From Salinivirgaceae bacterium (lineage in GTDB: Bacteria; Bacteroidota; Bacteroidia; Bacteroidales; SZUA-534), in contig JAFXQB010000016.1 of NCBI GenBank assembly GCA_017527435.1, positions 32,382 to 96,381 of the forward strand: 64,000 nt of DNA, written 5' to 3'. The position numbers and the translations under genes are program-made. The notes under the pieces were generated by a model. That model saw only the letters and a program-made list of their open reading frames with translations. It had not been told where the DNA came from and searched no databases. The first letter of the stretch is position 1. Each line of letters opens with the position of its first letter. Below, one piece after another: positions 46,580-55,250 of the stretch.

Positions 46580-46620
46580 AAAGCCTTGTAAGTGAACAAC
46601 TTGCAAGGCTTTCTTGTTTT
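46580..46620 (+). terminator. Terminator after tRNA-Gln
   Basis: AAAGCCTTGTAAG pairs with CTTGCAAGGCTTT across a seven-base loop, giving a 13-bp stem with one mismatch, followed by a T-rich stretch. It ends the tRNA transcript. It also faces the 3' end of the convergent minus-strand transporter gene at 46628 and may serve both directions. Confidence 0.8.
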
Positions 46621-46627
46621 CTATGGA

Positions 46628-47569
46628 TTAATTCGTCTCGTTTCTCGTTCTTCTGTTCATCGCCCTTGCCCAAAGAGCACCCGCAATGTTGTGCCATACG
46701 CTGAAGATGGCGCCGGGCACGGCTGCGAACGGCATTGTGGCGAAATGTGTCTGCGCAAGCGAGCAGGCTAGCCCCGAGTTTTGCATTCCCACTTCAACCG
46801 ACACCGCGGTGCATTTCTCGTGGCTCATTCCAACCAGTTTCGCCAGACCTAATCCGAGAGCAAATCCGCAGATGTTGTGCAGCGCCACAACAAGCAGAAT
46901 AAGCGGCCCCACGGTGAGCAACTGCGCCGAGTTGGCGGCCACAACGGTTCCAACAATCACAGCAATCGCCAACGATGAGAACGCGGGCATGTAATCGACA
47001 ACCGATTTCGTAAAATCAGCAAAGAAATGCTTTACAATGAACCCGATACCAATGGGCAGAATAATCACCTTCACAATCGACCAGAACATATTCAGCACAT
47101 CAACATGGACGGTTTCGCCAACCAGCAGCCACGTGAGTAGCGGCGTTACGAGTGGCGCGGCAATGGTTGAAACGCAGGTCATCCCAACAGAGAGCGCAAG
47201 GTCGCCTTTGGCAAGATAGGTTATCACGTTCGATGCCGTGCCGCCTGGGCAACAGCCAACCAGCACAATGCCGATGGTGAGTTCGGGCGAAAGGCCGAAA
47301 ATATGCGCCAGCCCCCATGCCAGCAGCGGCATGATGGTGAACTGTGCCAGGCAGCCAATGCCCACATCTTTCGGGCGGCTGAATACGATTTTGAAATCCA
47401 ACGGGTTGAGCGTCAGTCCCATACCGAACATCACCACACCAAGCAGATAGTTGATGGCACCGGGATTTATCCAGTTGAACGAAGTCGGGCAGAACATCGC
47501 TACCACGCCAATCAACAGCACCAATACGGCCATGTATTTGACAATGAACGTGTTAATCTTTCTGAACAT
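46628..47569 (-). CDS. Bile acid:sodium symporter family (BASS) transporter
   Basis: A 313-aa minus-strand membrane protein with about nine to ten helices. The BASS signatures are visible: GVVMFGMGLTLNPLDFKIV, IVLVGCCPGGTASNVITYLAKG (the crossing-helix region binding sodium), and VSVEVGMQNSGLACSLA. Members import bile acids or small organic acids and pantoate-type compounds with sodium; the substrate here is unknown. It is a single-gene unit converging on the tRNA terminator. Confidence 0.92.
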   Translation of the reverse strand: MFRKINTFIVKYMAVLVLLIGVVAMFCPTSFNWINPGAINYLLGVVMFGMGLTLNPLDFKIVFSRPKDVGIGCLAQFTIMPLLAWGLAHIFGLSPELTIGIVLVGCCPGGTASNVITYLAKGDLALSVGMTCVSTIAAPLVTPLLTWLLVGETVHVDVLNMFWSIVKVIILPIGIGFIVKHFFADFTKSVVDYMPAFSSLAIAVIVGTVVAANSAQLLTVGPLILLVVALHNICGFALGLGLAKLVGMSHEKCTAVSVEVGMQNSGLACSLAQTHFATMPFAAVPGAIFSVWHNIAGALWARAMNRRTRNETN

Positions 47570-47846
47570 AACAAACGGTTTTTGTGCGAAGTTAGGCGTT
47601 TTACAAAATAGCTGTCATCGAAATGAAATCCGATTGACGGCAAAAAAAGCAAAACCAGCTTCTTTTGAAATGTGATGATAAGCGTGCGATGGGGAAAGAT
47701 TTTTTTCGTATTCGATTCGTTTTGCTGCAAAAAAACAGTAAGCCACCGCACTACGGCGGAATTTTATTGTTAATATTGTAGGGTATAACTAATCGGTTGC
47801 TGATGTGGCTGACAAATCGTAACCGTCTGTTTTTAAGAGAGAAACT

Positions 47847-50800
47847 ATGCCGATGTTTATCGTCAGTTTGTTGCTTATGTTGCTGGCCGCCGTGCTGGTC
47901 GTCTTTCTGTCGCTTGCAATTTCGAGACGCAGCCATACCGGTTTTTTCAAATTACTCGAGACACACCTTTCATCATCAAAATCGGAACTTCTTTTTTACA
48001 ATGTCCGCAAAGACAAAATACGTGGCGATTCGGATGCCAATTCACAATATAACGGATACAATCTCAGCCAGTTCGCCTATTGTTTCGCTGATAGCGGGGC
48101 GTTAATCGAAGCCTTTGACAAACTGAAGAGCGGCGCTGAGAAAATGTTGAGTTTTGTGGGGCAGAATGTTGGCGGCGACAAATATTTCACGCTCAACATG
48201 CGGGCCGAGTGGATGTTTGGCAGGCTGCACCACATCGACATCATTATGAGTGAGACCAAAATGAGCTCTGCCCAAGCCAAGCAGCTCTCGTTCTCAAACT
48301 TCCGCTCGATGTTCGATTTGGTGTCCACAGGCTTTGTCATCTGCGAGATGGACGGAACGGTAATTGACTTCAACAAGGCCACAATGAGCATTTTCGGCAT
48401 TCCCGACAAGGATGCGCTGCTCAGCCGCAATTTGAAAATATTCGACACACCATACTATACAGGCCCCATGCCGGGTTCTGATATCAGCAACAATGGTGCG
48501 TTGTACATTGTCAATGTTGACATGTCGAAAGCGTCACATCATTTCTTCGGACGCAGCGGCTTTGCATCGCTAGCCTTCAGGTATTACAAGATGAACGACG
48601 ATGGCAAAGACTACCTGGTGGTAATCATCACCGACTTGTCGAACCAGGGAACCCCCGAATTCGCCACTTTGCTCGATGAGCAGCAAACCATCTTGAAAGT
48701 ATCAACGGTGGGTTATGCCATTTATAATCTTGATGGTGTGATGGAATATGCCAACGACGCATATTACGATATAATAGGTATACTTGACAAACGCGATTAC
48801 AGAACCCGCAAACGAGTTATTTTCGATTCGCCGGTGCTGCCTGATGATTTCAAGCGTGATATTGTAAAAAACGAGATGACCGAAACAGTCTGCCATCTCA
48901 CCATCACCGACGATGTGCGTGAGTACTACAACACATCGCGCACTGGCAATCTCGATTTGAAACTGCAATGCCGCCGTGTGCTCTCTGCCGATGGCTCAAA
49001 ACTGAGTTATGTGTTGTGTATCACCGATATTACCGAAGACGAACGTCAGCGGCGGATAATCGACGAACTCGACAGAGACAAAGAGATGCTCATGCGTACA
49101 GCCGGCATATCAACATGGACAGTAAATCTTGAAACGGGCCAGCGTGAGAATATGAACGGCGTCAAAATATTCCCCGACAATTACACTTACGAGCAACTGT
49201 TTGAATTTGTTCACCCCGGCGATGCTCAAATGCTGAAGATTGTTTTTGCGGCACTTCGCAGCGGCGAGCTTAAAGAGTCGCGCAATGTGGTTCGGGTAAA
49301 AAAGACATCAGACGCGCAGGAGTACTCGTATTTTGAATTGTCGCTGGTTGCAAAGGAAGAAAATGGAATTGTGACCAAAATAGGCTGCGTAATCCGCGAT
49401 GTGACAAGTGACGCTCTTTATAAGCAGACACTTGAGCAAGGCAAAATACGCACGCAGCTCACCATGCAAGAGTACGATTTGACTCAGTTCGATTTCGATG
49501 CGGAAACAGGCTATCTTACAATCTATCAAGCCGAAGAAATGTTTGACATCCCGACGCACTGCACCATTGAAGACCTTTTGAAACTGATTCATCCCGACGA
49601 CAGGCATGTAATAAGCGATTTGGTGGCCCGCGCATATCGGCACGAAGATTTTACCCAAACGGTTTATTTCAAGTCGAAAAATATTAAGCAGCAGGGTGAA
49701 TGGTATAACCTGCAGATGTTCGTCATTCCGCTGCAGCGGAACACGCGGGGCGAAGCAACTGTCTATACCGGACTCATCCGCGACAACACCCGATGGATAA
49801 AAACCATGCAGCAGGAAGAAGAGAATAACCTGATGCTCAACACGTTCATCAATATGGTGCCGTGTCTGTTCTATATGAAGGATGTTGATGATGGCTTGCG
49901 ATATATGCTTGTCAACGAGCAAGCCTGCAAGTGGCCGGGGTTCAACCGCGAAGACATTATCGGGCACACAGATGACGAAGTTTTTTCCAATGTGCCGTCG
50001 TTCGACACTGTGCTTGAGCGCGCCCATGACATCGAGACCATCGAGAACGGCTATCTGGAATACGATTTCACAAGCAACGTCAACAACGAGAAACGTGTTT
50101 GGCACACCATCAAATCGATGATAAAAACGCCGTCGGGGCACCGGTATCTGTTTGCAGTTTCACTCGATGTGTCGCAGCTGCACACCAACATCGAGAAACT
50201 TGAAGCCACAATCAAGGAAACCGAAAAACTGAACGAAATGCTGCACACGTTCATCAACTCAATTCCCGGCCAGTTCTTTATGAAGAGTGTCGACAACAAT
50301 TTGGCTTACGTCATGGTTAACGACAAGTTCTGCGAGATGACAGGGCTGAAACGTGAAGATATTATTGGTTTCTCTGACGCCGAGATTCTTAATGGCGATT
50401 TTGCGGCAAAAGAAGCGGAATACGACCAGAAAGCCATCAAAAATGGTAACATTGAATACGATATTCAAGGCGTTAATTCGGCCGCTGGGGAAGTTTGGCA
50501 CACTCAGAAAACATTGCTCACACTCAATGGGCACTCTTATCTGCTTGCAACATCGCTCGACGTCACACAGCAGGCCGAAACATTGAAGGAATTGCAACGT
50601 GCGAAGGTTAAGGCCGAAGAGTCGGACAAGCTAAAATCGGCGTTCCTGGCCAATATGAGCCATGAGATACGCACGCCGCTCAACGCCATTGTGGGTTTCT
50701 CTGAATTGCTCACCACTACCGACGATCCCGTCAAACGCGCCACTTTCAGCCAGTATGTGTCATCGAACAGCGAACTGCTGCTTGGACTTATCAACGACAT

Positions 50801-51701
50801 TCTTGATGTGTCGAAATTCGAAGCCGGATACGTGAATTTCAAATACGAGCAGTTCAGCATTTCCGATCTTTTCCAGGAAATTTACGACACCTATCAGAAG
50901 AAAATCAAATCAGATGTGCTGTTTGTTTGCGACATCAAAAACGACAACTGCATTGTTGAGTTCGACAAGAATCGCATGACGCAGATAATCAATAACTTCA
51001 TTACGAATTCGAACAAATATACACGCGAAGGATATATCAAATTCGGCTACGTGTGTGAGAATGGTGGCGTGCGTATCTTTGTTGAAGATTCAGGCATTGG
51101 AATACCTGACAACAAAAAGGACCGTGTGTTCAGCCGGTTCGAGAAACTCGACTCGTTTGCACAGGGGACCGGTCTGGGACTGTCAATCTGCAAGTCGATT
51201 GCCGAAGCCGCCGGCGGCAACGTTGGATTTGAGTCGGAAGTGGACCGCGGGTCGAAATTCTGGGCGTGGATACCTATGAAGGTGACGCATAGTGATTCAT
51301 CTGCGGCAATCAATGATGCTGACAGCGATGTCCCCACAGCTCAGCAAGGGGTGAGCATTCTGGTGGTCGAAGACAACGACAGCAATTACTTCCTTGTTGA
51401 GACAATGCTGTCAGAACATAGTTTGGAACGCGCGCGCAATGGTCAGGAAGCTGTCGATATGGCCAAACAGAAAAAATACGACATCATCTTTATGGATGTG
51501 CGTATGCCTGTAATGGACGGCCTTGAAGCCACGCGCCAAATCCGCAAGTTCGATGCTGAAATTCCGATTGTGGCTCTCACCGCCAACTCGTTCGACTCGG
51601 ACCGCGATGCCGCGCTCGAAGCCGGTTGCACGGCCTATCTGGCAAAACCTGTCCGCCAAAAAGACTTGACAAACTTGTTGGCAAAATTTGCAAATAGTTG
51701 A
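47847..51701 (+). CDS. Hybrid histidine kinase with several PAS domains and a receiver domain
   Basis: A 1284-aa signalling protein. One membrane helix (residues 3-24) is followed by about five PAS-like sensor domains up to residue 920. Then come HisKA with LANMSHEIRTPLNAIVG (H939), HATPase with NNFITNSNKYT, EDSGIGIPDNK and GTGLGLSICKSIA, and a C-terminal receiver with VVEDNDSN, phospho-acceptor D1217 in FMDVRMPVMDG, and the lysine in YLAKPV. Phosphate would pass from H939 to D1217, and onward to an Hpt protein or regulator encoded elsewhere. Two PAS copies around residues 660-900 are near-duplicates (FYMKDVDDGLRYM and FFMKSVDNNLAYV). It is an orphan with no adjacent response regulator. Confidence 0.93.
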   Translation: MPMFIVSLLLMLLAAVLVVFLSLAISRRSHTGFFKLLETHLSSSKSELLFYNVRKDKIRGDSDANSQYNGYNLSQFAYCFADSGALIEAFDKLKSGAEKMLSFVGQNVGGDKYFTLNMRAEWMFGRLHHIDIIMSETKMSSAQAKQLSFSNFRSMFDLVSTGFVICEMDGTVIDFNKATMSIFGIPDKDALLSRNLKIFDTPYYTGPMPGSDISNNGALYIVNVDMSKASHHFFGRSGFASLAFRYYKMNDDGKDYLVVIITDLSNQGTPEFATLLDEQQTILKVSTVGYAIYNLDGVMEYANDAYYDIIGILDKRDYRTRKRVIFDSPVLPDDFKRDIVKNEMTETVCHLTITDDVREYYNTSRTGNLDLKLQCRRVLSADGSKLSYVLCITDITEDERQRRIIDELDRDKEMLMRTAGISTWTVNLETGQRENMNGVKIFPDNYTYEQLFEFVHPGDAQMLKIVFAALRSGELKESRNVVRVKKTSDAQEYSYFELSLVAKEENGIVTKIGCVIRDVTSDALYKQTLEQGKIRTQLTMQEYDLTQFDFDAETGYLTIYQAEEMFDIPTHCTIEDLLKLIHPDDRHVISDLVARAYRHEDFTQTVYFKSKNIKQQGEWYNLQMFVIPLQRNTRGEATVYTGLIRDNTRWIKTMQQEEENNLMLNTFINMVPCLFYMKDVDDGLRYMLVNEQACKWPGFNREDIIGHTDDEVFSNVPSFDTVLERAHDIETIENGYLEYDFTSNVNNEKRVWHTIKSMIKTPSGHRYLFAVSLDVSQLHTNIEKLEATIKETEKLNEMLHTFINSIPGQFFMKSVDNNLAYVMVNDKFCEMTGLKREDIIGFSDAEILNGDFAAKEAEYDQKAIKNGNIEYDIQGVNSAAGEVWHTQKTLLTLNGHSYLLATSLDVTQQAETLKELQRAKVKAEESDKLKSAFLANMSHEIRTPLNAIVGFSELLTTTDDPVKRATFSQYVSSNSELLLGLINDILDVSKFEAGYVNFKYEQFSISDLFQEIYDTYQKKIKSDVLFVCDIKNDNCIVEFDKNRMTQIINNFITNSNKYTREGYIKFGYVCENGGVRIFVEDSGIGIPDNKKDRVFSRFEKLDSFAQGTGLGLSICKSIAEAAGGNVGFESEVDRGSKFWAWIPMKVTHSDSSAAINDADSDVPTAQQGVSILVVEDNDSNYFLVETMLSEHSLERARNGQEAVDMAKQKKYDIIFMDVRMPVMDGLEATRQIRKFDAEIPIVALTANSFDSDRDAALEAGCTAYLAKPVRQKDLTNLLAKFANS

Positions 51702-51724
51702 ATTTTAAATAATCAAAAATCAAA

Positions 51725-51742
51725 TCCCGATAGCTATCGGGA
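51725..51742. repeat. Palindrome TCCCGATAGCTATCGGGA
   Basis: A perfect 18-base palindrome between the histidine kinase and the Dabb gene. A shorter copy of the same sequence is at 53684-53698. It may be a dispersed repeat or a hairpin at the 3' end of the kinase transcript. Confidence 0.7.
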
Positions 51743-51760
51743 CAAAAATCCTAAATTAAA

Positions 51761-52063
51761 ATGGTAAAACACGTTATTCTCTGGCAGCTGAAAGACGAAC
51801 TTTCAGCAGAACAAAAAGCGGCCGTGAAGGCTGAAATCAAAAAAGGTTTGGAAGGTTTGGCCGGCAAGGTTCCCGGACTTCTGGAAATCAAAGTGAACAT
51901 CAACGGTCTGCCAACATCGAACGCCGACCTGATGCTCGATTCGACTCTCGAAAGCTTCGACGCCCTGAAAGGCTATGCCGTGCACCCGGCTCACGTGGCT
52001 GTGGCTGACGGCTCGGTGCGCCCGAACACCAAACTGCGCGTCTGCCTTGACTACGAAATTTGA
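51761..52063 (+). CDS. Dabb-family (stress-responsive A/B barrel) protein
   Basis: A 100-aa ferredoxin-like dimeric barrel protein: MVKHVILWQLKDELSAEQK at the start, GLLEIKVNIN in the middle and YAVHPAHVAVADGSVRP near the end. These match the Dabb family. Members vary from stress-induced proteins to small cyclases; no specific reaction can be assigned. It is a single gene between the kinase and the iron-sulfur gene. Confidence 0.88.
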   Translation: MVKHVILWQLKDELSAEQKAAVKAEIKKGLEGLAGKVPGLLEIKVNINGLPTSNADLMLDSTLESFDALKGYAVHPAHVAVADGSVRPNTKLRVCLDYEI

Positions 52064-52174
52064 CGCACTTTGTCGGAAAACATTGGTAATTGGTCGATTA
52101 AATAGCTAAAAAGCTTATCGACCTATTGCTATAATAGTTTGTAATATTGTATTTTGCGAGAAAAAATTAGACGT

Positions 52175-53653
52175 ATGTTACGTAAAATCCGCATCTCACT
52201 GGCAGTGGTGTTCTACACACTGATTACGCTTTTGTTCCTTGATTTCACCGGAACAATTCACACCTATTTCGGCTGGATGGCCGACATTCAGTTTGTTCCG
52301 GCGCTGTTGGCGCTCAACGTTGGCGTGGTGGTGGCGTTGCTAGTGCTCACATTCCTGTTCGGGCGAGTCTATTGCTCTGTCATCTGTCCGCTTGGCGTGA
52401 TGCAGGATGTGGTGGCGTTTTTCGGCAAAAAGAGCAAGAAAAACCGCTATTCGTTTTCGCCTGAACGCAAATGGCTGCGTTACAGCGTGTTGGTTGTATT
52501 CCTTGCAACGATTCTGGCGCCGGGTGTAGGATTTATTGCTCATCTGGTGGCGCCATACAGCGCCTACGGACGCATTGCAAATAATTTGTTCGCACCTGTC
52601 TATCAGTTTGGTAACAATGTTTTGGCCTACTTTGCCGAACGCGCAGGCAGCTATGCTTTCTATACTGTAGATGTGTGGATTAAAAGCCTGACAACCTTTG
52701 TTGTGGCTGCTGTTACCTTTGTGCTGATTGCCGTTTTGGCGTGGCGTGGCGGTCGCACTTGGTGCAACACCGTCTGCCCTGTGGGGACGATTTTGGGATT
52801 TTTTGCAAAATACTCGCTTTACAAGCCGGTTATCGATACCACAAAATGCAACTCGTGCGGCTTGTGCGGCCGAAACTGCAAGGCTTCGTGCATCAACTCG
52901 AAAGAGCACACAATTGATTACAGCCGCTGCGTGGCTTGCTTCGACTGCATCGACAAGTGCAATAAGGGGGCTATCAGTTATAAATTGCGTTCAGTGGCAC
53001 AACCTGCTGAAGATAAGGGCGTTGACAAGTCAAAACGTGCGTTCTTGACCACATCGGCACTGATTGTGGCCGGCGCCACTGTGAAAGCGCAAGAGAAAAA
53101 GGTTGACGGCGGTTTGGCTGCAATTATTGACCGTCAGGCCCCCAATCGCAAAACGGCGCTTAAACCTGCAGGCTCGCTGAGTATTAAGCATTTCACCGAC
53201 CATTGCACGGCTTGTCAGCTTTGCGTGTCGGCCTGCCCGAATCAGGTTTTGGTGCCGTCGTCTGACATTGAGCACCTGATGCAACCCGAAATGTCGTTCG
53301 AGCGCGGTTACTGCCGCCCCGAGTGCGTCAAATGCTCAACCGTCTGCCCGGCCGATGCCATCAAGCCAATCGATACTGCCGAAAAATCTTCGATATCAGT
53401 TGGTTATGCCGTTTGGCTGCGCGAAAATTGCGTGGTAGTGACCGATGGTGTAAGTTGTGGCAACTGCGCGACTCATTGTCCGGTTGGCGCTATTCAGATG
53501 ATGTCGGAAAACCCCGACCAATACGGCTCGCGCAAGATTCCGGTCATTAATCCCGAACGCTGCATTGGCTGTGGTGCGTGCGAGCATCTGTGCCCGGCCC
53601 GGCCGTTGGGCGCCATCTACGTTGAAGGTCGCGAAGTGCATAAAGAAGTGTAG
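52175..53653 (+). CDS. NapH/NapG-like multi-cluster 4Fe-4S membrane protein
   Basis: A 492-aa protein. The N-terminal half has about five membrane helices with CSVICPLGVMQD and CNTVCPVGT, as in NapH/NosR/CcoG-type proteins. The soluble half has cysteine clusters CNSCGLCGRNC, CVACFDCIDKC, CTACQLCVSACP, CVKCSTVCP, CGNCATHCP and CIGCGACEHLCP. Between them SKRAFLTTSALIVAGA looks like an internal Tat-type signal, so the protein resembles NapH joined to NapG. It should carry electrons from quinol to a periplasmic partner. No nitrate reductase genes are nearby. I start at ATG 52175. Confidence 0.85.
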   Translation: MLRKIRISLAVVFYTLITLLFLDFTGTIHTYFGWMADIQFVPALLALNVGVVVALLVLTFLFGRVYCSVICPLGVMQDVVAFFGKKSKKNRYSFSPERKWLRYSVLVVFLATILAPGVGFIAHLVAPYSAYGRIANNLFAPVYQFGNNVLAYFAERAGSYAFYTVDVWIKSLTTFVVAAVTFVLIAVLAWRGGRTWCNTVCPVGTILGFFAKYSLYKPVIDTTKCNSCGLCGRNCKASCINSKEHTIDYSRCVACFDCIDKCNKGAISYKLRSVAQPAEDKGVDKSKRAFLTTSALIVAGATVKAQEKKVDGGLAAIIDRQAPNRKTALKPAGSLSIKHFTDHCTACQLCVSACPNQVLVPSSDIEHLMQPEMSFERGYCRPECVKCSTVCPADAIKPIDTAEKSSISVGYAVWLRENCVVVTDGVSCGNCATHCPVGAIQMMSENPDQYGSRKIPVINPERCIGCGACEHLCPARPLGAIYVEGREVHKEV

Positions 53654-53683
53654 GGGTGAGAGTTTAGAAGTTTAGAAAGTTTT

Positions 53684-53698
53684 CCCGATAGCTATCGG
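53684..53698. repeat. Palindrome CCCGATAGCTATCGG, second copy
   Basis: It repeats the palindrome at 51726 almost fully, in the gap after the iron-sulfur gene. The rest of this gap (53654-53797) is made of repeats of TTTAGAA, CTTTCTCAA and similar words. Confidence 0.7.
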
Positions 53699-53797
53699 TG
53701 GCTTCGCTGTTGAGAAGGTTTAGATTCTAAACACTCTCAACTTTCTCAACTTTCTCAACCTTCTTTACTCATTAAACTTTACCACTTTACACAAAAC

Positions 53798-54997
53798 TTA
53801 ACGTAGGCGATTCTTCACAAAATGCTTTCGTGTGAACGCCAGCAGAGCCGCCACACCCACAGCATTCACCGCCAGAGCAGTCCAGAACGCCGCGTGGTAG
53901 CCGTAGTTCTCGGCAGCAATGCCGCCAATCAGCACGCCGGCGCCCACGCCCACGTCCCACGAAGTGAGTTGCGTCGCGTTGGCTGTACCGCGTAAACTGT
54001 TGGGTGCCAGATTGATGAACATTGTCTGAAAGGCCGGAAACATATGCCCGTTTCCAAATCCGATGATGAACGCCGCGCCGTAGTAGCCGATGGGCGAGTG
54101 GACGGCTGCAAAAAGCAGATAGCCGAACATTGACACCAGCACGCCGAACGACGCGTTGCGCGTGACCTTTCCATCGCGAAGCGAGCGGCTGCCCACAATG
54201 CGCGCCACAATGAGCCCGCCGGCAAGCAGCATAAAAAACAACCCCGTGCCGCCAGTAATGCCCAACTCTTCTTTGCCGTAAATGGCTATGTATGTTGATA
54301 ATACGCCGTACGAGAAGGCGTAGCAGGCCTGCGTTGCCGCTTCGGGCCAGCCTTTCACCAGAAAAAAGCGGTCGAGCGAGACGGGTGTTTGCGGCCTGAC
54401 CTGCTCGCGCGGCGCGGTTTTCAGGGTTGAGTTGATGGCAAAGCCGATGCCGGCGCACACCAACGACAAGGCGAAAAGCACGTCGTAGTTGTGCCAGACG
54501 TGAAAAACATAAAGCGCAATGGTGGGGGCAAGGGCAGTGGCAATATTGTTGCTAAGTCCGTAGTAACCAATGCCTTCGGCTCGACGCTCGGGGTGCAGCA
54601 CGTCGATGGCTACGGTGCTGTTGGCCACGGTGGTGGCGCCAAACGGCGCGCCGTGCATTGTGCGCACAATGGCGAACATAAGCAGAGAGCCAGCCACAAG
54701 GTATCCGGCAAAGAAGGCGAAAAACAAAAAATAGCACACCAGCAGCACCTGCTTGCGCGGAAAACTATCGACCAGAAAACCGCTGAACGGTCTGAAAAGC
54801 AGCGCCGTGAGCGTGTAACCCGACAGCACCAACCCGATGGTGTCCTTGTCGGTGCCGAAAGTGTCGCTCAGGTAGAGCGGCAGCAATGGCGCCAGCAGCA
54901 TAAACGAAAAGAAAATCATAAAGTTGGCGCACCAAATCTTTATGTAGTTGCTGTTCCAGAGTTTCGGTTTCGCGGTGTTTGTATCTTGTTGTTCCAT
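53798..54997 (-). CDS. Major facilitator superfamily transporter
   Basis: A 399-aa minus-strand protein with 12 predicted helices. It starts MEQQDTNTAKPKLWNSNYI and has LPLYLSDTFGTDKDTIGLVLSG and the loop motif FRPFSGFLVDSFPRKQVLL, which is the MFS motif A region. It resembles drug or small-molecule exporters; the substrate is unknown. I start at 54997, since residues further upstream are not membrane-like. A CACCTTTG sequence upstream on this strand is one base off the -7 consensus. Confidence 0.88.
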   Translation of the reverse strand: MEQQDTNTAKPKLWNSNYIKIWCANFMIFFSFMLLAPLLPLYLSDTFGTDKDTIGLVLSGYTLTALLFRPFSGFLVDSFPRKQVLLVCYFLFFAFFAGYLVAGSLLMFAIVRTMHGAPFGATTVANSTVAIDVLHPERRAEGIGYYGLSNNIATALAPTIALYVFHVWHNYDVLFALSLVCAGIGFAINSTLKTAPREQVRPQTPVSLDRFFLVKGWPEAATQACYAFSYGVLSTYIAIYGKEELGITGGTGLFFMLLAGGLIVARIVGSRSLRDGKVTRNASFGVLVSMFGYLLFAAVHSPIGYYGAAFIIGFGNGHMFPAFQTMFINLAPNSLRGTANATQLTSWDVGVGAGVLIGGIAAENYGYHAAFWTALAVNAVGVAALLAFTRKHFVKNRLR

Positions 54998-55226
54998 TGA
55001 TATTTGCTGATGAAGCGAGCCGATGTTGCGGCAAGCGCTTTGGCGGTGCAAAGGTGGGGAAATCAAATGAGAAAAATCCAAATTACTAATGTAATTTGCC
55101 CCAAACCCCAATTGCCGCCCATTAAATCTTACTTTTCCCCTCCATTTATCGATAAAAAACTCATTTAATCGGATAAATAAACTGTGTCAATCTGCAAAAA
55201 ATAGTGGCGGCTGTTTTCAGTTTTCA

Positions 55227-55234
55227 TATATTTG
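55227..55234 (+). promoter_or_regulatory. Bacteroidota -7 box TATATTTG before the aldo/keto reductase gene
   Basis: TATATTTG matches TAnnTTTG and ends 16 bases before the ATG at 55251, in the gap divergent from the MFS gene. Confidence 0.5.
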
Positions 55235-55250
55235 ACCAAAATTGAAAACT

